From the NCBI RefSeq assembly GCF_001401755.1, contig NZ_KQ474099.1, positions 189,926 to 253,925 on the forward strand: a DNA stretch of 64,000 bases, given 5' to 3'. Below are positions 35,046 to 45,197 of this stretch, piece after piece. The DNA comes from Aquimarina longa SW024. Its GTDB lineage: Bacteria > Bacteroidota > Bacteroidia > Flavobacteriales > Flavobacteriaceae. Positions within the stretch are counted from its first letter, which is position 1; each line of letters begins with the position of its first letter. The notes beneath the pieces are model-generated. The model searched no databases and was not told where the DNA came from. It saw only the letters and a program-made list of their open reading frames with translations. The position numbers and the translations under genes are program-made.

Positions 35046-35432
35046 ATGAATATCCCAGAAAAATTAAAGTACAGCAAAGATCATGAATGGATCAGAATAG
35101 AAAACAATACTGCCTATATTGGTATTACCGATTTTGCACAAGGTGAATTGGGAGATATTGTTTATGTAGAATTAGAGTCTCTAGACGAAGAACTTAGTGA
35201 AGGAGAGGTAATGGGCTCTATTGAAGCAGTGAAGACCGTTTCTGACATTTTTATGCCATTATCAGGTACAGTTATCGAAATTAATGAAGAGTTAGAATCT
35301 AATCCAGAAACTGTAAATTCTGATCCTTATAATGACGGCTGGTTAGCCAAAATAAAAATTTCTAATCTAGATGAAATCGATGCTTTATTAGATTCAAATG
35401 GATATAAAAAATTGATTGGAGTAGAATCCTAA
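35046..35432 (+). CDS. gcvH: Glycine cleavage H protein (operon copy)
   Basis: A 128-residue lipoyl carrier that shuttles intermediates among the P, T and L proteins. The lipoyl-lysine is Lys63 in SIEAVKTVSD, within the usual beta-barrel (KDHEWIRIENN, ITDFAQGELGDIVYVEL, LESNPETVNSDPYNDGWLAK). It is the last gene of glyA-gcvP-gcvT-gcvH. A second H protein is at 56109-56489; by hand alignment the two share 78 of 125 positions, with all core residues kept in both. Confidence 0.97.
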   Translation: MNIPEKLKYSKDHEWIRIENNTAYIGITDFAQGELGDIVYVELESLDEELSEGEVMGSIEAVKTVSDIFMPLSGTVIEINEELESNPETVNSDPYNDGWLAKIKISNLDEIDALLDSNGYKKLIGVES

Positions 35433-35601
35433 AAATCTCATATTAAAATAGCAAGTCATTTTAACTCCCTAGCTTTTTAACGAAAAACCATTAATTATAT
35501 CGAATACATTACCAAAATAGCCCTGTATTTTTAAAAAAAATAAAAAAGGATCTTGTATCTTAGAGATTCTTATTACTAATTTTAATTAAAAAATTCACAA
35601 A

Positions 35602-35802
35602 ATGGCAATTATCAAAGTTATTGAAGTACTAGCTAATTCTGAAAAAAGCTGGGAAGATGCTACTAAAAATGCAGTAAAACAAGCTAGTAAATCGGTAAAA
35701 AACATTAAATCAGCATATATCGTTGATCAAAGTGTAGTCGTTAAAGATGATGAAGTAGCAGAATTCAGAGTTAATCTAAAGATCTCTTTTGAAGTAAAGT
35801 AA
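35602..35802 (+). CDS. Dodecin-family flavin-binding protein
   Basis: A 66-residue protein of the dodecin family (IIKVIEVLANSEKSWEDATKNAV opening, VVVKDDEVAEFRVNLKISFEV ending). Dodecins form hollow 12-mers that sequester flavins in the cytoplasm. The usual flavin-stacking Trp is present (SWEDA). It is a single gene between gcvH and DUF255, followed at once by a strong terminator. Confidence 0.92.
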   Translation: MAIIKVIEVLANSEKSWEDATKNAVKQASKSVKNIKSAYIVDQSVVVKDDEVAEFRVNLKISFEVK

Positions 35803-35820
35803 TACTTTTATTTCTTTTTT

Positions 35821-35857
35821 ATAAAAAGCATCTTGAACAATTCAAGATGCTTTTTAT
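35821..35857. terminator. Intrinsic terminator after dodecin
   Basis: ATAAAAAGCATCTTGAA pairs perfectly with its complement across a three-base loop, ending in TTTTTAT. It begins 19 bases after the dodecin stop. Confidence 0.88.
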
Positions 35858-35886
35858 ATTTTTAAACATTCATAAAATCTCTTAAA

Positions 35887-37986
35887 GTGAAATATTGGTT
35901 TCTACTCATATTAACAATCACGATTTCTTGTACAAGTCAAAATCAACCATCAATGGAACACCCATACACAAATGACCTAATTCACGAAACTAGCCCATAT
36001 TTGTTACAACATGCTCACAATCCAGTAGATTGGAATCCTTGGGGAGAACTAGCATTAAAGCAAGCTAAAGAAGAAAACAAACTCATTATCATTAGTATAG
36101 GGTATGCTGCTTGTCACTGGTGTCATGTTATGGAGCATGAAAGTTTTGAAGATCCCAAGGTTGCAGAAATTATGAATGCTAATTATATAAATATTAAAGT
36201 AGACAGAGAAGAACGCCCAGATATCGATCAAGTATATATGAGTGCTATACAATTGATGACTGGTAGTGGAGGTTGGCCTCTTAATATAATTGCATTACCT
36301 GATGGAAGACCTGTTTGGGGAGGTACATATTTTCCTAAAGGAAACTGGATAGATGCATTAAAACAGATTACTAATTTATATCAAAAACAACCTGAAAAAT
36401 TAATTGAATACGCCACAAAACTAGAACAAGGAATTAAAGCTATAGATCTTATCGAAGTAAACACTGAAGCAATTAATTTTGACCCTAGTTTTATTACATC
36501 TTCTGTAAAAGAATGGAGTTCGGATTTTGATCATCAAAAAGGAGGCACAAAACGAGTTCCAAAATTTATGATGCCTAACAACTATCAATTTCTTCTTAGA
36601 TATGGATATCAAACAAAAGATAAAGCGCTATTAGAATATGTAAAAAATACATTAAAAAAAATATCTTATGGTGGTGTATATGATCATATCGGAGGTGGAT
36701 TTTCGAGATATTCTACTGATGGAAAATGGCATGTCCCACATTTTGAAAAAATGCTATATGATAATGCACAATTAGTAAGCCTGTATTCAGATGCATTTTT
36801 AATTACCAAAGATCCTTGGTTTAAAGATGTTGTTTATGAAACTTTAGATTTTGTATCCAAAGAGCTTACGAATACAGAAGGAGCTTTCTACTCATCTTTA
36901 GATGCAGATAGTAAAACAACTGATGGTAAATTAGAAGAAGGTGCTTTTTATGTATGGACCAAAGAAGAATTAAAAAAAATTTTAGAAGATGATTACAATC
37001 TCTTTGCTAGCTATTATAATATAAATTCATATGGGCACTGGGAGAAAGAGAATTATGTTTTAATTAGAAATGAAAGTAATCAACAGTTTTGTAAAAAAAA
37101 TAATATTAGCAATACGACCTTAACTCAAAAAGTATCGCAATGGAAAAAAACACTATTTAATGAACGCGAAAAACGTTTCAAACCAAGACTAGATGACAAA
37201 ACCTTAACTTCCTGGAATGCATTAATGCTAAAAGGGTATCTAGATGCATATAGCGTATTTGGAGAAAAAGATTTTTTGAATGTTGCTATAAAGAATGCCA
37301 CCTTCATTAAAAACAATCAATTAAAAAAAGACACTTCACTATTTCATAATTATAAAAATGGCAAAAGTAGTATTAATGGATATTTAGAAGATTATGCTAT
37401 AGTTATTGAAGCTTTTATTACTTTATATCAAAATACATTTGATCAGGAATGGTTAGACTTATCAAAACAGCTTGCCGACTATACCATATCTCATTTTTTT
37501 GATGAGAATAAAAATACATTCTATTTTACTTCGGATGAAGATCCTGATCTTATAACACGTACAATAGAGTATACTGATAATGTGATTCCTGCATCTAATT
37601 CAATTATGGCTAAAAACCTATTTCTATTATCCCACTATTTCAATAATCGTAATTATAAGAGTATAAGTGAAAACATGCTACATAATATTAAGCCTCAAAT
37701 AAAGGACTATGCATCAGGATACTCAAATTGGTTAGATCTTATGCTAAATTTTTCTTTTGACTTTTATGAACTTGCTATTATTGGTAAGGATGCAAAAGTT
37801 AAGTTACATGAATTAAATTCAATTTATATACCAAATAAACTAATTGCTGGTGATATTTTAAGCTCTGAAAGTGTATTATTGAAAGACCGATTCGTAGAAG
37901 ATAAAACGTTACTATATGTTTGTATAAATAATTCTTGTAAGTATCCTGTAGAAAACATAGAGGACGTTACTAAAATGCTAAATTAG
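35887..37986 (+). CDS. DUF255 (YyaL-type) thioredoxin-domain protein, probably lipoprotein
   Basis: A 699-residue protein with a GTG start. Residues 1-18 look like a lipoprotein signal ([10 protein letters not shown]), although the lipobox is loose. Next comes the DUF255 N-terminal thioredoxin fold (about 30-190), with [21 protein letters not shown] and the active-site-like [15 protein letters not shown] long alpha/alpha-toroid region resembling the N-acylglucosamine 2-epimerase/glycosidase fold follows ([14 protein letters not shown]). The family is widespread (YyaL, SPATA20), but its reaction is not established. ATG 35953 is an alternative start that would remove the signal. Confidence 0.88.
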   Translation: MKYWFLLILTITISCTSQNQPSMEHPYTNDLIHETSPYLLQHAHNPVDWNPWGELALKQAKEENKLIIISIGYAACHWCHVMEHESFEDPKVAEIMNANYINIKVDREERPDIDQVYMSAIQLMTGSGGWPLNIIALPDGRPVWGGTYFPKGNWIDALKQITNLYQKQPEKLIEYATKLEQGIKAIDLIEVNTEAINFDPSFITSSVKEWSSDFDHQKGGTKRVPKFMMPNNYQFLLRYGYQTKDKALLEYVKNTLKKISYGGVYDHIGGGFSRYSTDGKWHVPHFEKMLYDNAQLVSLYSDAFLITKDPWFKDVVYETLDFVSKELTNTEGAFYSSLDADSKTTDGKLEEGAFYVWTKEELKKILEDDYNLFASYYNINSYGHWEKENYVLIRNESNQQFCKKNNISNTTLTQKVSQWKKTLFNEREKRFKPRLDDKTLTSWNALMLKGYLDAYSVFGEKDFLNVAIKNATFIKNNQLKKDTSLFHNYKNGKSSINGYLEDYAIVIEAFITLYQNTFDQEWLDLSKQLADYTISHFFDENKNTFYFTSDEDPDLITRTIEYTDNVIPASNSIMAKNLFLLSHYFNNRNYKSISENMLHNIKPQIKDYASGYSNWLDLMLNFSFDFYELAIIGKDAKVKLHELNSIYIPNKLIAGDILSSESVLLKDRFVEDKTLLYVCINNSCKYPVENIEDVTKMLN

Positions 37987-38306
37987 TATTAAAAAAAACA
38001 CCTCTAGTATAATAGATTTACTTAGTTAATTTTATTAAAAAATAATTAAAAAACTGTATTTAGAAGATTAAAATAACCTCATAAACTACTCATTAACAAA
38101 TGATAAGTAGTATAAATCCTACGTAAATCTACAGATAAATCATAGAAAAAGTATGTGAATTATCTGTTAAAAATAACATTTAGCATATAATAATTCAATA
38201 GTATTTGCCTTATTTAGATTAATTCGTAAAAATTTAATAAAAAAACAACATTAATTGCAAATAACGTGTTATTTCTTTAAATTTATAACACCTAAATTAG
38301 AGAATC
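37987..38306. other. AT-rich non-coding gap
   Basis: About 320 bases of very AT-rich sequence. I see no open frame of useful length, no tRNA, no hairpin with a T-run and no repeat. It probably holds the promoter of the 38307 gene, but no clear TAnnTTTG element is visible. Confidence 0.5.
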
Positions 38307-39014
38307 ATGAAAAAAATACTACTACTTATATGCTTAGTTGCATCATCCACATTATTTGCTCAATTACCAAGAGATTTACTTACTCCAATACCCAAAACAT
38401 ATCTTTATGAAGATTATAATGGAAGTATTTATTTAAATAACCGTTATAAAGAAGCTAGTGTTATTGATGAAAGATCAGGGACTTTTGATGCCAAATTAAA
38501 ATATAATATACATAGTGATGCTTTAGAATATAATTCTGGATCAGAACTATATGAGGTTAATAAAAATCCAACGGTACATGTTAGAATCGATGGCAATTAT
38601 TTTTATTACTGTGATTTCGAAAATCAAAGAGGAAGTTCTAGAACTGGATATTATATATTGGTAGAACTAAACGACAGATACCGTATATATAAAAAAGTAA
38701 CCCTTAAAATCAAGGAACCACAAAAGAGTGTTGCTCAAATAGGTCCACCACCAGAGCCAGGATCAATAAAAGCTATCACTACTTACTATCTTGAAGAATC
38801 AGGAGTAATAATGGAATTACCAATGAACAAAAAAGAAATGCTTGCTGCATTTAGTGATAAAGAAAATGAACTAAAAGAATACTTAAAAAAAGAAAAAATC
38901 CGTTTTAAAAAAGAAGAAGATTTAATTAGATTAGTAGCTCGATATAATGCCTTAAAAAGTTCTGATTCTAGCCCGTCACGAAGTCTTTTAAGTAATAGGG
39001 GACAAAATAACTAA
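38307..39014 (+). CDS. Secreted protein of unknown function
   Basis: A 235-residue protein with a signal peptide (MKKILLLICLVASSTLFAQ). I recognise no named domain. The body is beta-rich to about residue 140 (VHVRIDGNYFYYCDFENQRG), then a short proline segment (QIGPPPEPGSIKA), then a Lys/Glu-rich C-terminal helix (about 170-215, KKEMLAAFSDKENELKEYLKKEK) ending in a Ser-rich tail. Its last 47 bases overlap the convergent tsaB gene. It is probably a Bacteroidota-restricted periplasmic protein; function unknown. Confidence 0.75.
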   Translation: MKKILLLICLVASSTLFAQLPRDLLTPIPKTYLYEDYNGSIYLNNRYKEASVIDERSGTFDAKLKYNIHSDALEYNSGSELYEVNKNPTVHVRIDGNYFYYCDFENQRGSSRTGYYILVELNDRYRIYKKVTLKIKEPQKSVAQIGPPPEPGSIKAITTYYLEESGVIMELPMNKKEMLAAFSDKENELKEYLKKEKIRFKKEEDLIRLVARYNALKSSDSSPSRSLLSNRGQNN

Positions 39015-39630
39015 CATCTTCAAAATCATTTTCTAAAAATTTAGGATAACTTAACATTGCCATCTCATTTGCAGATGGCAATTTGTTTTGTATAAAAGCT
39101 GCATTGGCACTTTTGCAGATTTTTGCAAATTTTTCTACACCATTACCAATAAAGTATACTTTTTTTTCGAGTAAATATTGTTCAAAAGAAGTTTCAGTAA
39201 GAATTTCTGCCTTAGTTTCTCGTACTTCTTCATGAACTCCAGAAAAGACTTTAGAATAGACTTCCATTCTTCGGGCATCAAGCATAGATATAATATAACT
39301 ATCTTTATCTTTAGGTATTTGTAATGCTAATGAATCTAACGTGGGTATAGACAGTAATGGAATATCTAAAGCATAGCACAATCCTTTTGCTGCGGACACA
39401 CCAATTCTCAATCCGGTATATGATCCTGGTCCTTTACTAACAGCAACAGCAGAAAGATCTTTTAAACTTATCCCAGCTCTTCTTACAACCTTATCTATAA
39501 AATTATGTAAGCGTTCTGCATGAGAATACGTACTATCATAATCTTCTTCTAATTCGATTACTTGATTACAATTAGTTAAGGCTACAGAACAATTTGTTGT
39601 TGAAGTTTCTATGCAAAGAATATAAGACAT
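38968..39630 (-). CDS. tsaB: tRNA threonylcarbamoyladenosine biosynthesis protein TsaB
   Basis: A 220-residue ASKHA-fold protein that partners TsaD/TsaE in making the t6A modification of tRNAs reading ANN codons. Motifs are ILCIETSTTNCSVAL at the N-terminus, HAERLHNFIDKVV, and AVSKGPGSYTGLRIGVSAAKGLCYAL in the middle. Length is normal. It is downstream of the exporter genes on the same strand after a 202-base gap, with no functional link. Its 3' end overlaps the convergent secreted gene. Confidence 0.95.
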   Translation of the reverse strand: MSYILCIETSTTNCSVALTNCNQVIELEEDYDSTYSHAERLHNFIDKVVRRAGISLKDLSAVAVSKGPGSYTGLRIGVSAAKGLCYALDIPLLSIPTLDSLALQIPKDKDSYIISMLDARRMEVYSKVFSGVHEEVRETKAEILTETSFEQYLLEKKVYFIGNGVEKFAKICKSANAAFIQNKLPSANEMAMLSYPKFLENDFEDVSYFVPYYLKDFVTG

Positions 39631-39832
39631 CTATTAAAAAAATTTGAGCAAAGATAACTTAATTACATAAATTATTTCATCTTCTTATGCCTATCACTTT
39701 TTCTAATCAAAATGAAATTCATTTGTGAAAATTTCAAAAGATTAATTTCTTAAATGGTTCTCTTTTTTAAAATTTTAATTGAGCCTTAAAGATTAAGCAT
39801 CTATATCTATAACTTTGAATTATCCTAAATAA

Positions 39833-41101
39833 TTAATCAACATTATCTTTTTGAATAATTACTTTATCCCCTGATTTAAGAATTTTGGTAACCACATTAT
39901 AAGGTCCTGTTATCACCTCATCTCCTTCTTTTAAGCCTGTGATGACTTCAATATTACTATCATCCTGAATTCCTGTTTTTATAACTCTCAATTTTGCTTT
40001 TTCTCCACTCTTTATAAATACACATTCGAACTTCTTATCTATATCTGAGCCTTTTTTTTCTTTAGAAGTAGTTTTTATATCAGAAGTATCATTTTTAATA
40101 ACTATAGCGCTTATCGGAACTCCTATAACACTATTTCGTTTATCTGTAATAATATCCACAGTTGCTGTCATTCCTGGACGAAATGGTGAGTAGTTTTCTG
40201 GTTTCCCTTCTATTAAATCACTATAGGATTCTTTTAATATACTAACTTTAACTTTAAAATTAGTTACCTGATCTGCACTTACAGTATTCTCTGCAGAATT
40301 AGCTATTTCTGTAACTATTCCTTTAAATTGTTTTTTTAGATACGCATCTACTTCTACAATAGTAGAATCTGCTATCGAAATTTTAACAATATCATTTTCA
40401 TTTACATCTACTTCTACCTCCATATTATTAAGATTAGCAACACGTATTATTTCTGTTCCTGCCATCTGTTGAGTTCCTACTACACGTTCTCCTAACTCTA
40501 CAGATAGTTTAGAAATTGTACCAGTCATAGGAGCATAAATTGAGGTTCTATTTAAATTATCTTTAGCTTCATTAACACTTGCCTGAGCACTTCTTACATT
40601 ATAGTAAGCTGATTGCTTTGCTGCTTTTAATCTTTCATATGTAGCAACTGATTTATCCCACTCTGCTTTAGAGATCACTCCTTTTTCAAACAACCCTTTA
40701 CTACGATCATAAGTCAACTTTGCTTCTTTTAAATTTGCTTCTGACTGACGTAATCCTGCTCGGACATTTTCTAATGCTGCCTGCGACCTATTTAATCCAG
40801 ATTGAATGATATCTGGGTTGATCCGAACCAAAAGATCCCCTTTTTGGACTTGTTGTCCTTCTTTAACAGGCAAGTCGATAATCTCACCAGATACTTCTGA
40901 GGAAAGTTTAACTTCTACTTCGGGTTGTATTTTACCTGTTGCAGAAACAGTTTCTTTAATGTCTATTGTTTCAATCCTATTAATCGAAACTTCTTTATAG
41001 TTTCCATTCTCACCAAACCAACCTGCTTTTTTACCATATATAAGCACAATTATCAAAATGACAACTATACTTAAACTGAAAACTATCTTTTTCTTACTCA
41101 T
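39833..41101 (-). CDS. Periplasmic adaptor (membrane fusion protein) of an efflux system, copy 2
   Basis: A 422-residue HlyD/MacA-type adaptor with one N-terminal membrane anchor (about 5-22). The barrel-sandwich (lipoyl-like) halves flank an alpha-hairpin (VEVKLSSEVSGEIIDLPVKEGQQV before it, TSIYAPMTGTISKLSVELGERV after it), followed by the beta-barrel and membrane-proximal domains (GLKEGDEVITGPYNVV). It is 84 bases downstream of tolC in the same direction. With the other adaptor at 42756 it gives the locus two adaptors, which may form a heterohexamer or serve alternative pumps. Confidence 0.9.
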   Translation of the reverse strand: MSKKKIVFSLSIVVILIIVLIYGKKAGWFGENGNYKEVSINRIETIDIKETVSATGKIQPEVEVKLSSEVSGEIIDLPVKEGQQVQKGDLLVRINPDIIQSGLNRSQAALENVRAGLRQSEANLKEAKLTYDRSKGLFEKGVISKAEWDKSVATYERLKAAKQSAYYNVRSAQASVNEAKDNLNRTSIYAPMTGTISKLSVELGERVVGTQQMAGTEIIRVANLNNMEVEVDVNENDIVKISIADSTIVEVDAYLKKQFKGIVTEIANSAENTVSADQVTNFKVKVSILKESYSDLIEGKPENYSPFRPGMTATVDIITDKRNSVIGVPISAIVIKNDTSDIKTTSKEKKGSDIDKKFECVFIKSGEKAKLRVIKTGIQDDSNIEVITGLKEGDEVITGPYNVVTKILKSGDKVIIQKDNVD

Positions 41102-41185
41102 TACTAACTTCTTATATCATTAATTTTGTTGTATAAGAAACAACCTTTTCTATCTAGCTATATACAAAAAATACATACTTTAATA

Positions 41186-42637
41186 TTATAATTTTATATC
41201 TGCTACTTTTATTCCAAAATAAAGCTCTAATACTTTCAGTTTAAATATATAATCAAACTTATTTTGTACTTCTTTACTCTGTGCGTTTTCTAATTTAAAT
41301 TTTGATTGATTAAAATCAAATGCATTTGTTAATCCTACATCATAACGATCTTTTGCATATTCATAGGCTCGTTCTTGGGCTTTTACTGACACTTGTGCTG
41401 CTTCATATGCTTCTGCCGCTCCTTTAGCATCTAAATATGCTTGATAGACATTACTTTCTAAATCCAAAGCTGCTTTTTCTAATTGATACTCTCTACGCTT
41501 TACATCAATCTTACTTCTTTTAACTGTATTTCTTGTTGAAAATCCATTAAATATAGGAACGTTTAATTGCAACCCATAACTGATTCCATCATTCAGAGAT
41601 AATTGATCAAAAAACGAACTAGGTTTTCCTTTTACAGGAATAAAATTAGGTGATTGACTAATTACATTCTGTCCAGTCTCTTCTACAACACCTACACGAT
41701 TAATTGATACTGGATTACTTTCATTTATAATTTGGTTAATTGTCGGAAGTCCTGATTCTCTGGTGTTATAACCAAAAGAACCTGTTAATAATGGGTAATA
41801 TGCACTTCTAGCAATCTGAAGGTCTTTCTCTGCAATAAGCTTATTTTGTTCTGCAATTTGCACTTCATATCTTGATTCTCTAGCTCTAGCAATTACCTGA
41901 TCTATAGGTTTATTTAACAATTCAGATCCTGGAACCAAATATTCTTGTTCGGCAACATCAAAGGTTTCATAATCTTTAATTAATAATGTCTGTGCCAGTC
42001 TAACCAAAGTAATCTTTACTGCATTTTCTGCATTCACGATTCTAGTTAATTCATCTGCAGAAGTGGCTTCAATCTCCAAAAGATCTCCCTGCGGTAAAAC
42101 ACCTGCGTCTACTAATTCTTTAGTTCTCTTTAACTGTTCTATAGTGATTTCGTGCTGCTTTTCGACAACCTTTAACGATTCTTTATTTAATAATATTTGC
42201 AAATAACTATTAGCTACAAGTAAAGCAATGTCATCTTTAGATTTACCAAGACTATATTGATTTAATAGTGCCGTTAATTTAGCTCTTTGATAACTTCTTA
42301 CATTTTTTAATCCATTAAACAGTGTAACCACCATGTTTATTGAATAATTAGAACTCCGAAATGTTTGTGTACTATTAGCATTAGTAATAGGGTCTGTAAC
42401 AAGACCAGAATTCCAAAAATTAGATATAGATCCATTTATTGTAGGTAAAAATCTCCCTATTGCATCACTTTTATCAATCTCCGATGATTCTACATCAAGA
42501 AGCGACTGTTGGATTGCAATACTATTTTCTAAAGCATATTCTACACACTCTCGCAATGTCCATTTTTTTTCTTGCGCCTGAGCAGAATTTAATATCCCCA
42601 GAAATACAATCAATATCATTAAGGTTTTTATTCTCAT
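41186..42637 (-). CDS. TolC family outer membrane efflux protein
   Basis: A 483-residue outer-membrane factor with a signal peptide (MRIKTLMILIVFLGILNSAQAQ). It has the internal repeat expected of TolC-like channels (LRECVEYALENSIAIQQSLLDV at the start of the first half, AEQNKLIAEKDLQIARSAYYP in the second) and the closing coiled-coil strand. The frame extends 22 codons upstream, but the signal peptide points to ATG 42637. It lies between the two adaptors and should provide the exit duct for the neighbouring ABC exporter. Confidence 0.92.
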   Translation of the reverse strand: MRIKTLMILIVFLGILNSAQAQEKKWTLRECVEYALENSIAIQQSLLDVESSEIDKSDAIGRFLPTINGSISNFWNSGLVTDPITNANSTQTFRSSNYSINMVVTLFNGLKNVRSYQRAKLTALLNQYSLGKSKDDIALLVANSYLQILLNKESLKVVEKQHEITIEQLKRTKELVDAGVLPQGDLLEIEATSADELTRIVNAENAVKITLVRLAQTLLIKDYETFDVAEQEYLVPGSELLNKPIDQVIARARESRYEVQIAEQNKLIAEKDLQIARSAYYPLLTGSFGYNTRESGLPTINQIINESNPVSINRVGVVEETGQNVISQSPNFIPVKGKPSSFFDQLSLNDGISYGLQLNVPIFNGFSTRNTVKRSKIDVKRREYQLEKAALDLESNVYQAYLDAKGAAEAYEAAQVSVKAQERAYEYAKDRYDVGLTNAFDFNQSKFKLENAQSKEVQNKFDYIFKLKVLELYFGIKVADIKL

Positions 42638-42755
42638 AAGTTTTAAATTTAAAGTGCCCCTTTGTAACGAGAACTTACCTAAATCTTTTAATACTAATTT
42701 CATACTATGTATAGGTATATTTTTGATTGATGTTGTTACAAATTATTTAAAAAAA

Positions 42756-43868
42756 TTAATTACTTGGCTCTGGTTTCTTTATTTGATTCCAAACTTTTAT
42801 ATTGTCTTCTGTAGTAATCCCGCTTTTTACCTCTACATTAATTCCATCACTAACTCCTAGTACGACATCTCTATTTTCGAACTTCTGATCTCCTATTTCT
42901 ATTTCTACAAATGGTTTTTTTGTTTCGTCATTATATTGGATCAATGCTTCTTTAACAGCCATAACATCATCAACTTTATCTAAAATAATAGATGCATTAG
43001 CACTTAATCCTGCTCTAATAAAAGTAGAGTCTTTTTTATTTAAAGTCCCTTTAATTTCGAATTGAATAGCTCCATTTTTTTCTTTTCCTTTTGGCGCAAT
43101 ATAATCAAGAACTGCATCAAATTTTTTATTTTCTATTGCTCCTACGGTAATTTCTAAAGGCAAATTTTCTTTAATTTTCCCTACTTCACTTTCATCAACT
43201 TTTCCTTCAAAAATCATTTTTCCTACATCTGCTACACTTGCAATTGTAGTTCCTTCATTAAAATCATTAGATTGTATTACTTGGTTTCCTTCTTTTACAG
43301 GGATTTCTAAAACCATTCCTGTTACTGTAGAACGAATAAGTGTATTTGCTACACTTCCTAATCCTCTTGCTGTTCCTGTTTTAATAATTTGATAGTTCTG
43401 CTGTGCTGATTCATATGACTGTTTTGCTTGCTTATATACTACATCAATTTTATCAAATTCATTAGCAGAAATTACACCTTTATCAAAAAGCTCTTTTTGT
43501 CTTTTATATATTTTCTGTTGATTATTCAATGCAATTTTTGTATTCTCTACTGAATTTTGTGCATTTTGCAAAGAAGATACATTTGGTACTACCCTAATCT
43601 TAGCAATAAGATCTCCTGATTTAACATGCTCTCCAGCTTCAATATAAATTTCTTCAATAATTCCTGAAATATTAGGTTTAATAAAAACCTCTTCTTTTGG
43701 CACTATACTTCCGGTAGCTACAGCTTTTCTGATTATTGTTTCTATTGTTGCTTGTTCAGTTTCATATGTAACTGGGGATTCTTGATTTTTTTGATATAAA
43801 TAATACAATGAACCTCCAAATACAACTGCGATAAGAAGTAAAATAATAATAGTTACAGTTTTTTTCAT
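42756..43868 (-). CDS. Periplasmic adaptor (membrane fusion protein) of an efflux system, copy 1
   Basis: A 370-residue HlyD/MacA-type adaptor. It has an N-terminal anchor (about 5-22), FIKPNISGIIEEIYIEAGEHVKSGDLIAKI as the first lipoyl-like half, a coiled-coil hairpin (about 95-155), TVTGMVLEIPVKEGNQV as the second half, and a beta-barrel domain. It is shorter than copy 2 and lacks its C-terminal extension. It lies 65 bases after the second permease, in the order ATPase, permease, permease, adaptor, TolC, adaptor. Confidence 0.9.
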   Translation of the reverse strand: MKKTVTIIILLLIAVVFGGSLYYLYQKNQESPVTYETEQATIETIIRKAVATGSIVPKEEVFIKPNISGIIEEIYIEAGEHVKSGDLIAKIRVVPNVSSLQNAQNSVENTKIALNNQQKIYKRQKELFDKGVISANEFDKIDVVYKQAKQSYESAQQNYQIIKTGTARGLGSVANTLIRSTVTGMVLEIPVKEGNQVIQSNDFNEGTTIASVADVGKMIFEGKVDESEVGKIKENLPLEITVGAIENKKFDAVLDYIAPKGKEKNGAIQFEIKGTLNKKDSTFIRAGLSANASIILDKVDDVMAVKEALIQYNDETKKPFVEIEIGDQKFENRDVVLGVSDGINVEVKSGITTEDNIKVWNQIKKPEPSN

Positions 43869-43933
43869 TTTAGTGTATGTTGATTAATAACTATCCACAA
43901 TATCAAGGATAGAAAAAAGTATGATTGATTTAG

Positions 43934-45196
43934 TTATTCTGTTCGTAAAGCGTCTATAGGTTTGGTTTTTATTGCTATCTGAGCTGGTATTAACCCTGCT
44001 AATAATCCACTTGTAATTAATATCAAGAATGCTATGAATATTACCATAAGGTCTACACTCGGGTCTGCAAACATTGTTTCTTCTCCATCTGGAGTTCCTT
44101 CCAAAATTTTATTTATTAAGAAGATGATTCCTGTAGAAACGGCTATCCCTACCATACCAGAAACAATTGTTAAAAAAATAGATTCTAATAACACTTGTCC
44201 TCTTACCGCCCAAGGAGAGGCTCCTAATGCTCTTCGGATACCTATTTCTTTGGTTCGCTCTTTCACTACAATAAGCATTATATTGCTAATACCGATGATT
44301 CCTGAAAGTAATATCAGTGTCCCCACAAAATAAGCTACGCCTTTAAGAGCTATGAATAATCCACTTATTTTACTAAACTCAGCATATAAATCAAAATTAC
44401 CTACAGCACGATCATCATCCGGATGTATCATATGGTTTGTCTTTACAACATCTATGATATCTTTTTTTAGATTAGTAATCGGTTGATTATCCTGAGCAGT
44501 AATTGCCATCCACCCTACACGATCTCCATAATTAAAAGCTTGAGAAAAAGAAGTGAATGGAACATAAATTTCTTTTTGGACTTCACCATCTCCATTATTA
44601 GATTTTTTTGTGTAGGTCCCGATAACAAGAAAGCTTACTCCTTGTATCTTTATATAATCACCAATTGGGTTCTCTCCTTCCTCAAATAATTCTTTTTTTA
44701 CTTTTTCTCCTATTACCGCTACTTTTCTTTTATCATCGATATCTCCATAATTAATAAACCGTCCCGAAGTAATCGTAATGGGATTTTGCCTAATTATCTC
44801 TGGATAGTCTCCATATACACTAAATGCTCCTGTTTTTAATCCTCTAACAACATTATTAGCCTCATTAAATCCTCCTAATTGATTTCGGGGAGATACATAA
44901 AGTAATCCAGGTATTTGATCTTTTATTGCAGGTACATCTTTGATTTTAAAATTATACCTTCTACCTTTAGGCAATCCTTTATATGGTTTAGAAGCTGTCT
45001 GAGTCCACATAAACATAGTATTGGTAGCAATATTTCCAAATCCTAGTTTTACTCCATTTTCTAATCCTTTTCCTGCTGCCAAAAGGATTACCAATATAAA
45101 TATACCCCAAAACACTCCAAAAGCAGTTAGCAACGTTCTAAACCAATTAGCGGTTAGTGCTTCAAGTATTTCATTCCATTGATCTCTGTTAAACAT
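43934..45196 (-). CDS. ABC exporter permease, MacB/FtsX type (second permease)
   Basis: A 420-residue four-TM permease: TM1 at about 20-42, then a large periplasmic MacB-type domain (about 45-280), then three TMs near 290-310, 340-365 and 385-410. The FtsX signature is visible (GIIGISNIMLIVVKERTKEIGIRRALGA). Unlike canonical MacB it has no fused ATPase. Its start is one base after the stop of the preceding permease, to which it is clearly paralogous, so the two may form a heterodimer with the single ATPase encoded upstream. Confidence 0.92.
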   Translation of the reverse strand: MFNRDQWNEILEALTANWFRTLLTAFGVFWGIFILVILLAAGKGLENGVKLGFGNIATNTMFMWTQTASKPYKGLPKGRRYNFKIKDVPAIKDQIPGLLYVSPRNQLGGFNEANNVVRGLKTGAFSVYGDYPEIIRQNPITITSGRFINYGDIDDKRKVAVIGEKVKKELFEEGENPIGDYIKIQGVSFLVIGTYTKKSNNGDGEVQKEIYVPFTSFSQAFNYGDRVGWMAITAQDNQPITNLKKDIIDVVKTNHMIHPDDDRAVGNFDLYAEFSKISGLFIALKGVAYFVGTLILLSGIIGISNIMLIVVKERTKEIGIRRALGASPWAVRGQVLLESIFLTIVSGMVGIAVSTGIIFLINKILEGTPDGEETMFADPSVDLMVIFIAFLILITSGLLAGLIPAQIAIKTKPIDALRTE

Positions 45197-45197
45197 C

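Noticed and set aside
37987..38306. Possible small RNA in the 320-base gap after the DUF255 gene
   Set aside because: No stable GC-bearing hairpin, T-run or promoter pair could be recognised.
42638..42703. Upstream extension of the TolC-family gene
   Set aside because: It would bury the signal peptide; ATG 42637 gives a normal Sec signal.
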